This document shows positions 33,427 through 43,949 of a DNA stretch of 64,000 bases, one piece after another. The stretch spans positions 3,145,819-3,209,818 of the forward strand of contig JABAKD010000025.1 of the NCBI GenBank assembly GCA_012845835.1. The letters are read 5' to 3'. Both the position numbers and the translations under genes were made by a program. Positions within the stretch are counted from its first letter, which is position 1. Every line of letters starts with the position of its first letter. This stretch comes from Undaria pinnatifida (taxonomy: Eukaryota > Sar > Phaeophyceae > Laminariales > Alariaceae). The notes beneath the pieces are model-generated. The model was not told the DNA's origin. It saw only the letters and a program-made list of their open reading frames with translations, and did no database searches.

Positions 33427-35759
33427 GCCTATCTGTCTGTCTGCCTGTCTGTCTGTCTGTCTGCCTGTCGGTGTGTCGGTAATACGATGTAGATACCTGA
33501 TTGAGCCCTCAGAGAGCACCGCTGTGTCGGAGCAAGAGGTGGACACACAGACCGACGCCTTTTTAGATAGGCCAGACAGCAAGGAATACGTTCCGCAGAA
33601 GACGGGGGTCGACGTCTCCACGCAGATTGAGGCGTCTGACGCTCTGTTCGATATACACGAGGAAATTCAGCCCTTGCTGGACGTCTTGGTCGGGAAGGTG
33701 AAAGTGTGCTAGGCCGTCGACAAGCCGGAAAAGCGTTTCATAGACAAATTTTACACTGGAAGCCTGTACGCACCCCGCGATGAAGAGACTTTTTAGTCTT
33801 CCAAGGAAAAAAAAGGACTCGGTCGCGTCACTCCCCCGTTCTTTCCTCGTTGCAAGCAGTTGGACTAATATTTCACGATATGCCACCGTACGCGGCGTCC
33901 ACGCGTTTTACGAGTACTCGGGGGAAGCATGCCATGCTTTGCGAAAGTAAACAATCGTTTTTTACGAGGCGCCGAAAACACGTGGTGCGAGGCATTGGAA
34001 ACGTGTTTCATCAGATGCCGGAAGTAGCTTTAGTCAATCGCTTGCCCATGCACCCTGTTTGTAAATGTCTTCATCAACTGTGCAATCATTTACGGGGTAT
34101 GAGGATATGAAATGTGCTAATAACTATCTTCAAATAAATCAAGCTGTAAACATCCGCCTTGCAAACCCCCGCCTCTTTGCCGCCGCCAATTAAACCTTTA
34201 CGCAATGCCGGGTGTACAGTAATTTTCATCAAGCACCGATTCTGTCAATACTCATTTATCGCAAATAACAATATAATCGTTTATCCTCCGCCCGCCACGC
34301 CCCCCTCCCCTACCACTTTCCTACATACCGCGCGCAAATGCTCATCAGATCCTGGAGCATGCGTGGGCAGAGCCAAAATCACATCTAAAATATACTAATC
34401 AGTCCTTCTCTCGCACGCCACCTCCGCTATACCCCCCCCACTCCGCCTCCATCCCGCCTCCCTGCATACTGCGCCGCGTAATTCTCAGACCCTGAAGCAA
34501 GCTCGGGTGAAGCAGTAGTCATGTATCATATAGATAATCAATCCTTAATCCTCCACCGACCACCTGCGGATCCCCTCCCCCCGCCTCGTATCACCCCCCC
34601 CCCCCCCCCGCCACCGCCTCCTTATGGTCAGACCCTGGAGCAAGCACGGGTAGAAGTGGAGCGCGAGCACGAGCTGGAGAGTATCCAGCAAGCGGCCGAC
34701 AAGCTCACCCACGAACGAGCGGCCGAGGCGAAGAGGGTTTTGGAGCTAGCAGAGGCGGCCGTGCTAGCGGAACGCGAGAAGGCGGAGCTCCGCCGGCGCC
34801 GGATAGAGGAGGCCAAAGAGCGCCGAGTTGCCAAAGAAAAAGTGGCGTGTTTGCAGCTTGTCCGACAGATTTTTCCTTTTGCGCTGGAGGGGGCCTGCGA
34901 GGAGTTGGGCAGGAAGTCGTGGACGACGCAGTGCGTGAAGCAGGTGATATACGTACAACATACCTTTTGGGGGTGTATGTGCCGGAGCGAAGTAAAACAG
35001 GCGACGCAAAAATCGTGTAATATGTACATGCAAGGGGTTTCACAGTGGCGAGCTGATAAAAGCGTATGTGTATGCAAGGGGGCTTCGTTGCGGCGGGCAG
35101 ACGACGCCAGCCCTGGATCGGCCCATGCCGGTACTTTTTTCAAAGATGTAGGCAAATCGAAGCCGTAAAGGCGGAAGAAGTGCTTTGCTGCACACCACAG
35201 TAGCAAAGGTAAAAAAAATTACAAAACAACTCCCCCCCCTCCCTGGCAGATAAAATACCAGTTTTTCCCCTGGCTCTTCGAGCGGGTTTCCGCCGACGTG
35301 GACTGTCGATCCTCCGTGCGTGACACCGTGGACAGCTTGCTGGTTTCGGTCGACGAAGCGGCGGAATTGGCGAAGGTTCGGCGAACCGAAGCAAGGCAGC
35401 GGGAGACTGAAGCTCGGGAAGAAGCCACTCGCATCGCACGCGAACGACCCATAAACTTTTTCGTCCCGGCTGAGCTGGTCGGGGGGGAGGAGGGAGACAA
35501 GCTCGGGCCCGTTACTCTCCAGGCAGGAGAGACAGTGAAGGCTGCAGAGGGGAAGGTGGTGGAGTGGTTGGAGAACGAGGGTGAAGTGGAGGAGGTTGTA
35601 TCCCCGGAGGGCGGGGGGTTCTTCGGAGGGTACTTGCGGGAAGCGAGAAGAAGGGGTAGAGGAAGTCTGGCGGTCGGGAGGGATTCGAGCCTTCTCGAGC
35701 TGCAGGAAATAGTGGGAGTTTCTGACGAGGTCTTGCTCCAGATCGCGTTCGAGGCTTGA
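24504..35759 (+). CDS. RSP3: Radial spoke protein 3, four exons
   Basis: RSP3 is the stalk protein of the axonemal radial spoke, linking doublet microtubules to the spoke head and docking other spoke proteins. I place exons at 24504-24807, 33513-33697, 34632-34943 and 35250-35759, all with GT-AG borders and compatible phases (exon 1 leaves G, exon 2 supplies AG, giving GAG; the others join in phase 0), about 436 residues. Exon 1 has the family N-terminus: YEFSSKPRPV, then NIHHDPRVARGNTFA, matching the NIxxDxRVxRGNTYA signature. Exon 2 has DTQTDAFLDRP, KTGVDVSTQIE and PLLDVLVGK. Exon 3 is a charged coiled coil starting TLEQARVEVE and reading AKEKVACLQLVRQIF. Exon 4 starts IKYQFFPWLFERV, then a Glu-rich tail ending at TGA 35757. 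The ATG at 24504 is the first after an in-frame stop. GGPEGGPEGG in exon 1 is a local insertion. Length is in the family range (Chlamydomonas about 516). Family assignment is sure; exact borders are inferred. Confidence 0.9.
25480..26760 (+). repeat. tRNA-like repeat unit split by a DNA transposon
   Basis: The left half (25520-25637) has GGTAAGCTATT, CAGACTAATACC and ATGGCGTCGTCGACAG, then breaks at the transposon. The right half (26495-26760) resumes with GTGGGTTCAAATCCCAC, a B-box and T-arm-like hairpin, then the body and again the CAGACTAATACC block. It is the same family as 20280-20970, here on the plus strand. Confidence 0.8.
25639..26492. mobile_element. DNA transposon, Tc1/mariner-pogo type, non-autonomous
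   Basis: The ends are perfect 24-bp inverted repeats beginning CAGTAGCGGCTACGGTTTAA, bordered on both sides by TA (25637-25638 and 26493-26494), the target duplication of Tc1/mariner elements. Subterminal copies of a GGATTTAAGAGAGAG-AATTGGCTTGTACC block sit at about 25683-25715 and 26431-26462, in direct orientation. At 854 bp with no recognisable transposase, it looks non-autonomous. It sits inside a tRNA-like repeat unit whose halves continue on both sides. The start CAGT and the TTTAAGAGA motifs recall pogo/Tigger ends, but the subfamily is a guess. Confidence 0.85.
26757..27290 (+). repeat. Tandem array of four tRNA-like sequences
   Basis: Four units each end in a T-arm-like segment followed by GTGTCATCGG or a close variant (B-box regions near 26791, 26908, 27075 and 27240). 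Units share TCTTCTAGTAGA-AGACTGTCCGCTTATAA. In unit 3, TGACAC before the D-arm can pair with GTGTCA at the 3' end, like an acceptor stem, and A-rich linkers separate the units. Copies differ too much to be a functional tRNA cluster; tRNA pseudogenes or a young SINE family are likelier. Confidence 0.65.
27525..27620 (-). repeat. ATG module variant, minus
   Basis: Reverse complement reads MSIDSKFVELTADVLRIFF, preceded by ACAAGTACCAACAACGCAGC. Confidence 0.65.
27890..28090 (+). repeat. TAGTGCCGGTTGCCG repeat, second copy
   Basis: Three internal TAGTGCCGG or TAGTGCTGG units; within RSP3 intron 1. Confidence 0.5.
30040..30170 (+). repeat. G-rich purine tract
   Basis: About 130 bp of G runs broken by A, in RSP3 intron 1; many runs of four or more G, so quadruplex potential is high. 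Confidence 0.9.
31290..31480 (+). repeat. Dispersed repeat with conserved PCSFAVS frame, plus copy
   Basis: Reads CSRSGHARKRLPCSFAVS then AVIILRHEPALWH; matches the minus-strand 59351-59470 (AQSHLASDTPPCSFAVS, AVILIWRHESAMQ). Protein-level similarity between distant copies suggests a formerly coding repeat. Confidence 0.5.
32470..32625 (+). repeat. ATG module copy with family X 3' part, inside RSP3 intron 1
   Basis: ATCCTTAATGAGGAC, CGCGCGATCGGAG, then MSFDKMFDLTAGVY and an (AT)n run. The order is the same as at 22440-22590, which indicates a real composite element end. Confidence 0.75.
32640..33236 (+). repeat. ~190 bp tandem array before RSP3 exon 2
   Basis: GCCGA-GACG-CAAATGTGAAGAT recurs at 32731, 32913 and 33113. 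A GAGCCCTCATTACA-like block is found at 32710, 32840 and 33045; the exon 2 acceptor at 33503-33512 (GAGCCCTCAG) looks like the last of these. Confidence 0.8.
33237..33475 (+). repeat. (TCTG)n microsatellite
   Basis: About 240 bp of TCTG with CCTG and TGTG variants. All frames stay open (CLSVCLSV-type), which is an artefact. Confidence 0.97.
34340..34660 (+). repeat. Triplicated 3' splice site of RSP3 exon 3
   Basis: The real exon starts at 34632 after gtcag with ACCCTGGAGCAAGC. Two similar starts lie upstream in the same intron: 34499 after ctcag (ACCCTGAAGCAAGC, reading TLKQARVKQ then stop) and 34349 after atcag (ATCCTGGAGCATGC, reading ILEHAWAEP). Each is preceded by a similar C-rich pyrimidine tract, and spacing is about 150 and 133 bp. 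Only the last copy leads into the long coiled-coil exon. Confidence 0.8.
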
Positions 35760-37929
35760 GAACAAATACTTTTAGTCACATTTTGGGTGAACGTCTGAGC
35801 TTTAAGCTCGACAGAAAAAATGGCATGGTCATCCACTTGTTGTCTGCCATGTGCTTACACGAAAATCATACGTATACTCGTATATATCCCAGGAACCACG
35901 CTATGGTTATCCGCTGCGTCGTCTGCTCATATTTATGTTTGCAGAAAAGGAAGATGTGAAAAGTCAGATGTGTACTTGCAGATCTTGCCCATTTGGACTA
36001 GCTTTTGGATTGAAATCGTTCGCGGCCACTTCAACGAGAGACTTGTCTGACCTGACTTGGGGTGGCGATTTGTTTGTGCTCCAAGGAAATTTGCGGATGG
36101 ATGGACGGATAAATGGATGGGTGGGTGGATGGAGGGAGGGAGGGATGAGCGCATAGATAATCGTAACTCTAAAGAAACGGAAAACGAAGAACGTTGCTGC
36201 TGGCTTGCTATGGTAGGCTTGCAAACAGAAGCCATTGAATTGTACCGGCACGATGTACAAGTTGCACTTGCAGTGTTTCGCCCTCGTTCTATTAATAATA
36301 CGAAAATATGAACTTCCACTCCTACAAACGAAAACACCCGCAAACTCGAGACCTCATACAACCTCCCGAGTTGATTTGTCCGATTATTTTGCAGTTCCCG
36401 TCATTGTTTGTCCTGCTGGTATCCGGACGGACTTCTCATACAACCCCGCGTTGTGTCATAGTCCGGGAAAGCGAGCACAAGAACGTAAACCCGCCGACAC
36501 GATAAATATGAACTCTACCCCCGGTACCGCCCTTGTGAATTACAAACATTTGGGTTCTCCACTTCAACAACTAACCGACGTTGTTTAACATATGTGTGTG
36601 GTGCCAGATGGATACTCAATCCCTACCATAGCATTATGCTCCGAATCTTAATATTAAACCCAACCCTATATATATGCCTCAAAGGCATATGCGAGGACGA
36701 TTTGCCGGGTGACGCCTAACCCTCTTATCATTTCTAGAACCCATGCCAAACCACAAAATAATTAGTGTAATGTTAGCAAGCGTCTAGGAAGAGCTTTCTC
36801 TCTCTCTCTGAAGCACCGGTACAAGTACCACCAAGCTGTGCTCGTGTCGGACATCTCCATCCCTACCCCGTTTAGAACATAACCCTTTCTTTGAGGGGGG
36901 GGGGCAAAACACTTGCAATTAGTATCGGAAAAGGTTTCCAGCGGTAAAAGCTCATGTTGCACGTTGGGCACGGTGTTTGTCCCAGCAGCGTGCGGAATTT
37001 TTTCGAATTGCCGACGTTCTAATCGTCGATATTTTCCCGCAACCTCCCCCTTTGAACCCTCCGAATGGCACCAAAAGTGCTACCGGTAATAGACCGCATC
37101 GGGGGGCACCAGGAACTGCAAACATACAAGGTAGCATACAATATAGCGGACAATTTTTCATTGTTTTCTTCCGTCCGGGTAGTTGTACCCCGCAGCGATT
37201 TGCCAATCACGCATACGTCGGACGAAAAAACAAACACAAGCATTCAGGCAAAACAAAATCGGGGGAAGAACATGCTCGAAATGAGTGCAAGAGTTACTCT
37301 TGGCTCTTCCCTCTCGCAAGTGTACACCGCCGAGTGTATATTTTTGAAGCCAATATGAAACAGACAGACTCAGACACTTTTATTTACCAAGTAACTTCGT
37401 TTATGCAGAGGATCGACACATCAAGGGGGAGTGCGCGCCGGGCGTGGGGTATGAACTGAATCCCACGGGAGAACATTCTGATGCCATATATACTGGCGTC
37501 TATCAGTTCTACCGCCGGCGCAACGACGATAGTGTTGTACCGTAATGGACTACAGTACATGTGTGTGGGCTAAAACTACAGCAACTTTCTTTCTCGAGCA
37601 GGATTAACATACTGCCGTGCACAACGGTCCAACTCGAATTTCCATCCACCACTGCACCCCGTAGTCTGCCATCCAAACTCGGGTGCAAGCATCGCTATAA
37701 CCGCGAAAATTGACCCAACCCTGGTTTGGAGTGGTTTTATCCCAAAACGTGGGTCTAGCGTGAACGGGTTAGTTTCTTAAGAAGATGGTTTGACGCTGTG
37801 ATTGCTCTTCACAATTTTGTTTTGCGGCATCGATGAGCTTAAATGTAAATCTTACCATTGTAGGAGCATTGAACAGGGTCGAGAGCATTTGCATGGGACC
37901 GTGTTCGAGCACAGTTTACTCAGAGTTAC
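35760..37929. other. Intergenic, 3' of RSP3
   Basis: I see no gene here, only short open frames without family resemblance and the GGAT tract. It must contain the RSP3 3' UTR; no clear polyadenylation signal was picked out. Confidence 0.5.
36090..36150 (+). repeat. (GGAT)n-like microsatellite
   Basis: Imperfect ATGG and GGAGG units downstream of RSP3. Confidence 0.85.
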
Positions 37930-38115
37930 ACACCCCTCTGCCCGGAAAATAAGCACCGTTCGGGTCCTTAATATGACCACTAAACGGCCCCTAATTATCC
38001 GAACAGCGTGGTACGTCTAAGCTGCGAAGATCGGCGACAGCTTGTTGTGCCCCACTCTGCCCGGAAAACAAGTACCGTTCGGGTGCTGAATATGACCATT
38101 AAACGGTCCCTACGT
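37930..38115 (+). repeat. Tandem duplication, 119 bp
   Basis: TCTGCCCGGAAAA-AAG-ACCGTTCGGGT occurs at 37937 and 38056. A third partial copy of the linker (CGAACAGC--GGT-CGTCT to CTTGTTGTGC) is at 39308-39365, beyond the retroelement remnant. Confidence 0.8.
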
Positions 38116-38432
38116 ATTATTATTATTTTTGCCTTCCGACAATATAAGATAGATGCCGTTCCGATGCAAATCGAATATCCTTCCATAAAGCAGCAGTAGT
38201 ACCTAATATGAAGTCGAGTGCACCAAAATGCAATGGTATCTTCCGCCAATCATTTGCCCATTTCCTTTCCCCACATCTTCTCCTTTTATCTACTATTTCC
38301 TTTTCCTATATATGTTTTAGCTGAGAGTCTACCTTATTCCTCATCAACATTTCCACCCCAGGCCAGTGGCCGTAGTCCTCCCGCTTCTTCCTCCCTTCCC
38401 CTCGCAGCCTGGCGGTCCCTCAGAGCTAGGCT

Positions 38433-39254
38433 TTATGGATGAACTCTGCGCGAAATCGCGACCTGAGTCGTTACAGAGATAATTTGAAATAAACGCTCCT
38501 TGCACACGCCTTTCCGCGCTAGGGACGATGGGTCCGTCCCTCCAACGATGCTTGCCGCCACCTGATTGATCAGGTCGCTGTCTTCTTCACCGAGGCACCC
38601 AAAGCTTTCCACCGCGAGAGTAGCGAGTTTGTAGCTGCGCTCGTCGAAGGACACCTGTCCCGGACGAGCGTAGTGGTTGCGCTTGCGCGCCTCGGAAGTG
38701 GAAGCAGCTGATCCGCTTCGATCCGCGTTGCCTGCCCGCATGTGGACCCCCGCTTGTGGGTCTGCATGCGTGACGTCGAGCATCCATTTGTCGCGATATT
38801 CTGATGCCGTAGCATCTCGGAGTCCACCCGCATCGATAACAATGTCCATTCGCAAATCCCTGTTTGCGTGGAAGGGGAGTCTGCTTTCCACCTGGTGGCG
38901 GATGGACATGCTCTTAAGGGGCGGGAAAGTGCGTGCACAAGGGGTTGGTGCTGGTTCACTTGCGCGCCCGATCGGTGACACAATCGTGCAATGCCGCGTT
39001 TTAACCTCCGTTTCACTGCAGCATGGTCACCTCGCCACCAGGAATTCCTCTATCCCCAGAAATCTCTTCCCCGCAGTCACAAACTCTGACGCAGGGATGG
39101 TTCTAGCTGAGTCTATAGACCTCGCCCTTAGGAAGACGGTAGCCCCTGATCCCGATTGACTCCTTTGCCGGGCCTTGGCCAAGCCTCGCGTCTCCTTCTC
39201 CCCTTGAGAGTCGCTTGTGTCTCGCTGGGGCCTCGTCTCGGGGAGCTGGTCCAT
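38433..39254 (-). mobile_element. Retroelement remnant: LINE-type protein C-terminus with endonuclease-like region
   Basis: The minus-strand frame contains RTIPASEFVTAGKRFLGIEE, then a Cys/His cluster, LRMDIVIDAGGLRD, KWMLDVTHADPQ and SFDERSYKLATLAVESFG. The R-x-D ... LDVT pattern followed by FxPLxVExFG-like sequence matches the region after the reverse transcriptase in LINEs with a restriction-like endonuclease. It is a fragment and interrupted. It lies between copies of a local tandem repeat (37930-38115 and 39300-39370). Family assignment is from motif memory. Confidence 0.6.
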
Positions 39255-39609
39255 CGAAGTGACGTATCTCTCATAACGTACTCGGTTTACCAGTTCACTC
39301 TAATTGTACGAACAGCACGGTTCGTCTGCTGCTGAGATCGGGGACAACTTGTTGTGCACAGCTCCAGCGTCGAGTAAGCACGCCGTCGCCCCACCTCAAT
39401 CCGCTGCCGCCGACTAGTGTGTCTTGAGCAAGCTTTTCTTTATTAGATTATTATCAAAACTGTCCACCATGATTGGGTGCGGTCAGGGTAGCCATCGATG
39501 ACGATGGGCATCGATCGAGAATCGGCTTCTACGAGATAACATTATTACATGTTTGCGATATGGTGCGTCGATAACTGAAAGAAGAAAATTTGACCTATGC
39601 CTTTTTTTT

Positions 39610-39830
39610 TTTTTTTTTTCATTCTCCGGCGGATGGGGAAAAAGAAAGCTTTAGCTCACCACACTTCCACGTTAGCTCACCACACTTCCACGCATGTCCT
39701 TCATGAAGACATACTTCAAAGTACATGCACATCCCGTAGTTCGCACGTTCGGAGCATCACACACAACTTGCAACTATGAGCTTCGACGAAATCCTCGATC
39801 TCACAGCCGATGTGGTGAATTTCTAGTAGT
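39610..39830 (+). repeat. Composite repeat: GGATCC-type block plus ATG module
   Basis: A T run, then CTCCGGCGGATGGGGAAAA, two copies of TTAGCTCACCACACTTCCACG (39649-39692), then GTTCG-ACGTTCGGAGCATCACACACAACTTGCAA and an MSFDEILDLTADV frame. Confidence 0.65.
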
Positions 39831-40139
39831 GCTTATGCAAGACGAAAAACAAATCTAAACACGATTTCGATATTCGATACAATATGCCCGAACTTCTCGT
39901 TCAGTTAATAACTATAGGTAAGAAGTACGGGGATATGCCAGGGGATGGGAGGCAATATGCGCTCGATATGTACGATATTTCGATTTGTGTACCGATATTT
40001 TCGATTCGGACGGTATCTATCCCAAATAACCATATCCGTCAGAGGCGGAACGGAAGTATTCCCCGCGCCATTCGAAATTCAATGCCCGTGACGTTCGAAA
40101 TTTAATGTCCACACCGTTCGAAATTAACGTCCGCGTAGT

Positions 40140-40430
40140 TTGGATCACAGGAGGGCTACGGCTTAGAAGATAACTCGATTTCAAGATAAACACCGATCTA
40201 AGACTGTCGAGGTCAACTGGATTGGTACGGGCACCGCAAAAGCTACATGATACCCGAGGTCTACTTGGCCTGAGATAGACCTTCCCCTGAAACGTGTTCG
40301 TGCCAGTCGAGTTCTGGATCGATTTGGCCTGGTACGGGCACACCAAAAAGCTGCATGACGCCCTTTCCGATTTAAGAGAGATCTACTTGGTCTGAGACAA
40401 CCCTCTTTGAAACCGCACCTCCGCCTGTAA
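40140..40430 (+). repeat. Tandem duplication ~150 bp
   Basis: GGTACGGGCACCGCAAAAGC-ACATGA and GGTACGGGCACACCAAAAAG-TGCATGA head two similar units. TTTAAGAGAGATCTACTTGG recalls subterminal motifs of the DNA transposon at 25639. Confidence 0.6.
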
Positions 40431-40439
40431 CGTGACCGC

Positions 40440-42580
40440 GCCAATGGGGTTTGGGTGACCGCGATGTAATATGCCCCGATTTTCGGCGTCACCATTACGG
40501 TATTCTTGTTTATGGGCCGGGCTCAAGTTCTTGTTCGAGGCAAGATGTTTCCCACACTACTTTCAGTGTTAAATAACAATATATATATATTTTAATGCCA
40601 ATGCAAAAAAAGCGCTCGAATTTATTTACTCCCATATTTTGTATTTCCGTTTCTTGCCAGGTATTAGGTGCCTTGTGCTGTATTTCTGTTCTATGACATG
40701 TAGTGCAGAAGTTGTCATACTTTTTTGTGGCCGACCCGTTCCTTTACTCTGAAACCTCACCCATGGTATACCCAGTTGTAAGACCGTTCGGTTTAAAACT
40801 TAAATGTGGATGATACCAGGTAAATGGGCTTGCCGCCATAGAACAAACTGCTTGGAATCAGCATGGGCTCAATTTGTTTTTTTGAAACAGTGAAATATGA
40901 TACCAAACTTGGAGATAAGACCACTAAAACAGGCTGTTCTTGTTCTTAAGTTAAAATGGGCATACCATTGTAAATACTTGGTACGCCAAAGCGAGCTAGT
41001 GCAGTCCACAGAAAGGTTCGGCCGACGGTGGCATAGGGTTTAATGATGCCGACGTAGCACAAAATACAACCAGTACTCTGTATTTATCGGAGACCCTTTG
41101 GCGAGACAATCTATTATTAATAGCATATCGACATAATTGAGGCACCAAGCGCGTTGTGGGCGATGTAAGTGTATGTACGGAAAATGGGTACAAGACCGGC
41201 AGATGCAAAAAAAGTGGATAGGTCGTTGGGCTTTCTTTGCTTTCTAGGTGCTATCGAGAGATACCGGGTAGGCATGCTTTCTTGCATAAGGTTCTCCACA
41301 CACAACGGAGGGCGTTCCTCGCCGGGAATCCTCGCTGAGAACACTCTCTCTTCTACCTACATGTCACGCATACGACGAGAGATTTTCGGCAACTAGATCC
41401 CCTCCCATACAGATAGCCTTTTCATGTGCTACAGCCGCACAATAGCCACGCATCCAAGTAAACCCAAGCTTCGCCGTGCCGCAACATTTAAGCCTCGGTG
41501 GAACACTCGCCCCTCGTCGCAGATTAATCCGATGCGATCCGGGTCAAGCACCCTAGCTACCCTCTCTCGTGCAGGGACGCCACTCGCGCGACGTGCGCGT
41601 GAGATGCCGCCCTGTGGCGGCGCCCGTTTCGCGAGTCGATGTGAGGGTGCACAGATTCGAAACAAAAAGTCGAACAACATCTAACGTGAATCGAAGATAA
41701 CGCTCCCCTCTAGCGATGGTTTCTCGTCGCACCTCCCGGCACAACGCCCCTGTCCTTCCGCCCCGCCCTTCCCCCGTCCGCCCTAGCCAAGTATCGCCGC
41801 GGGCATGCGCTCGCCCGTACTGGCGACACAAACCAGAGCTTTTCTGGATCCAGACGTAATGTCGCTACATACGATATACGGGTAGTTTGCGAGGATCCGC
41901 GGTCTTCTGCCCCGAGCTTTCCGCGTTCTCGCCACGTCCAAACCTTGTCCAACCTTGCTCCAAACAGAAGCGTCCATCCGAGCGCTGCATGCGCGCTGCC
42001 GCAGCTTTGTTCGGAACAGAAGCCTGTTTCCGAGCGTTGTTGCGTGCTGGTGGTGGTTGGTGGCTGATAGTTGTCGCTGCCATGTTCTGGCGGGTGACGC
42101 TTTCTGCTGCTACTGGATATACTGCTGCTACGCGTTACGGTGGGTGGTGTGTGTGCTCGATCCTGCATGGTTGTTCTACTACTGTACTGAAAAAGACCCT
42201 GTCCTTGCGTAGGCCTTTCTCATTTGATTAAAACTATTGCCCATTCGACTACAGAGTACTGCTTTTGAAACGTAACGCATTCACCGAGGACAGGAAATAT
42301 ACGATAAACGTCCTGACTACAGTAATATTGCGTTTTGGACGTACATTGAGAAGAAAATCACTTGAGCACAATACTTCAGTGCAATACTTACTACTCTCGA
42401 ACTGGGAACGTTGAGACTTTCCACTACAGAGGACCCCAGTAAACAACGGAATACACTACCATCTATATCGTAAACAGGCGTAGAAACCACCGGCATACCG
42501 TTTACCGGATTTTAGTTTTCCAGTTAGACAGCTTGGAGGTTTAGCTGACAGAGAGAAAGCAAAGGAATACCAAGCATGCT
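40440..42580. other. Intergenic, nothing recognised
   Basis: Short unrelated open frames on both strands; no splice-linked coding signal or repeat family was recognised. Confidence 0.45.
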
Positions 42581-42589
42581 GACAGCGTG

Positions 42590-43210
42590 ACACTGCTGCT
42601 TTGCAATACGCGCATATCGCCTCCTCGTGCTCAGGCATGTTTGGACGCCTTAAAACATCAGAGCGCTTGCGTACAGCGTCGGAGTCTTAGTCATGCGCAA
42701 GTGTTGCGTTGCTTCTGTTTGCTAAGCAATTTTTCCCACACCCCGCTGTTGTACAATACCCCCCCATCGCCGCTTCGCGCTCAGGCGTACTCGGACACAT
42801 CGAAGAAGAGCACAACGCTTGCGGCGCCGCAGTGCAAGTCAACCGCAAGTGTTATGTCGCTCGTGCTTTCCAAGCGCTTTTCCCGACAATATCGCGGCAC
42901 ACTGTTCCTCCAACATTGCCTCGCGCTCAGGCGTGCTCGGACGATTTTTTCGAGGACGCTCAGCGCTCGTGGCGTCGGAGTCTTAGGTCAAACGTAAGGA
43001 TTGCGTCGCTCATACTTGCCAAGCGGAAAAGGCGCTTCGCGCGACGCAAAACTGGCGCTGCACTAGGACTCCGACGCCGCAAGCGTTAAATTCCCCCGGA
43101 GCGACCAAGCACGCCTGAGCACAAGCGACACTTGCGCTTGGTTTGGATTATGACGCCGCAAGTATTTGACTCCTCCGAGGCGTCCGAGCACGCTCAAGCG
43201 CGAGATTGCG
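42590..43210. repeat. Degenerate tandem and inverted repeats
   Basis: CGCTCAGGCGT-CTCGGAC recurs at 42778 and 42928; its reverse complement (CGCCTGAGC, GACGCCGCAAG) appears at 43080-43200, so the array folds back on itself. Confidence 0.6.
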
Positions 43211-43425
43211 ATGGAGGAGTATTACACAGCAGCAGTGTCACGTCCGTCAGCACGATTATTTCATAAACACACCAAATCTCCCACATCACGTGCTATATAT
43301 CGGTGCGACAACTAACGGGCCATGGAAACATATTATATGGTCTCATTGCCCACCATCAAAAGCATACCGAGTACCTGGAAACATGCGTCTATCAGCAGGC
43401 AGCGGACAAAGTGTATGCGGCATGC

Positions 43426-43745
43426 ACCTGATTGCGCAACGCTGTGTAAGCTGTAGGGACGCTCCTCCTGCCCCGTGCTGTCGACAGACGCCGTCAATCT
43501 GCACACGCACACTCCCAAGATCACCGATCAAAGACGCGAGGTGTACCCCCTCACAGCCCAGGAAATGTGCTAGGAGACCGCGGATTGATTCCTTGACTAT
43601 CGCGCAAGCACCTGATTGGGAAACGCTATGTAACCTGCAGGGACGATTCTCCTACACCGCGCTGCCGCCATGGTGTCGTCAACCCGTACGCACACGCGCA
43701 TACGCCCGATCGCCAACGCCAGGTTTACCCCCCATTTGAATGCCA
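43426..43745 (+). repeat. 184 bp tandem duplication
   Basis: ACCTGATTG-G-AACGCT-TGTAA at 43426 and 43610, followed in both by CAGGGACG or TAGGGACG, CTCCT, and ACGCACAC-C near the end. Confidence 0.8.
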
Positions 43746-43949
43746 AGCGGCCGCGGTTTAACCCCTTGTACCCCTTGACCCTTGACTGACAGCCTCCTTA
43801 CACTACCAGGTATAATCTACCATGACAAAATAAGCCTAAACAGGACTCGACGCGCCCAAAAAGAGCGGTCTCGTAATAATCCTATCCTTGCAACAAAAGG
43901 TGCTCGTTGGCAGCCAGTTTGCTCTAAGTCAACCCGCCGGGCAGGGGAA

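Noticed and set aside
33204-33482. Cys/Leu/Ser/Val repeat open frames
   Set aside because: All frames are open because of the TCTG microsatellite.
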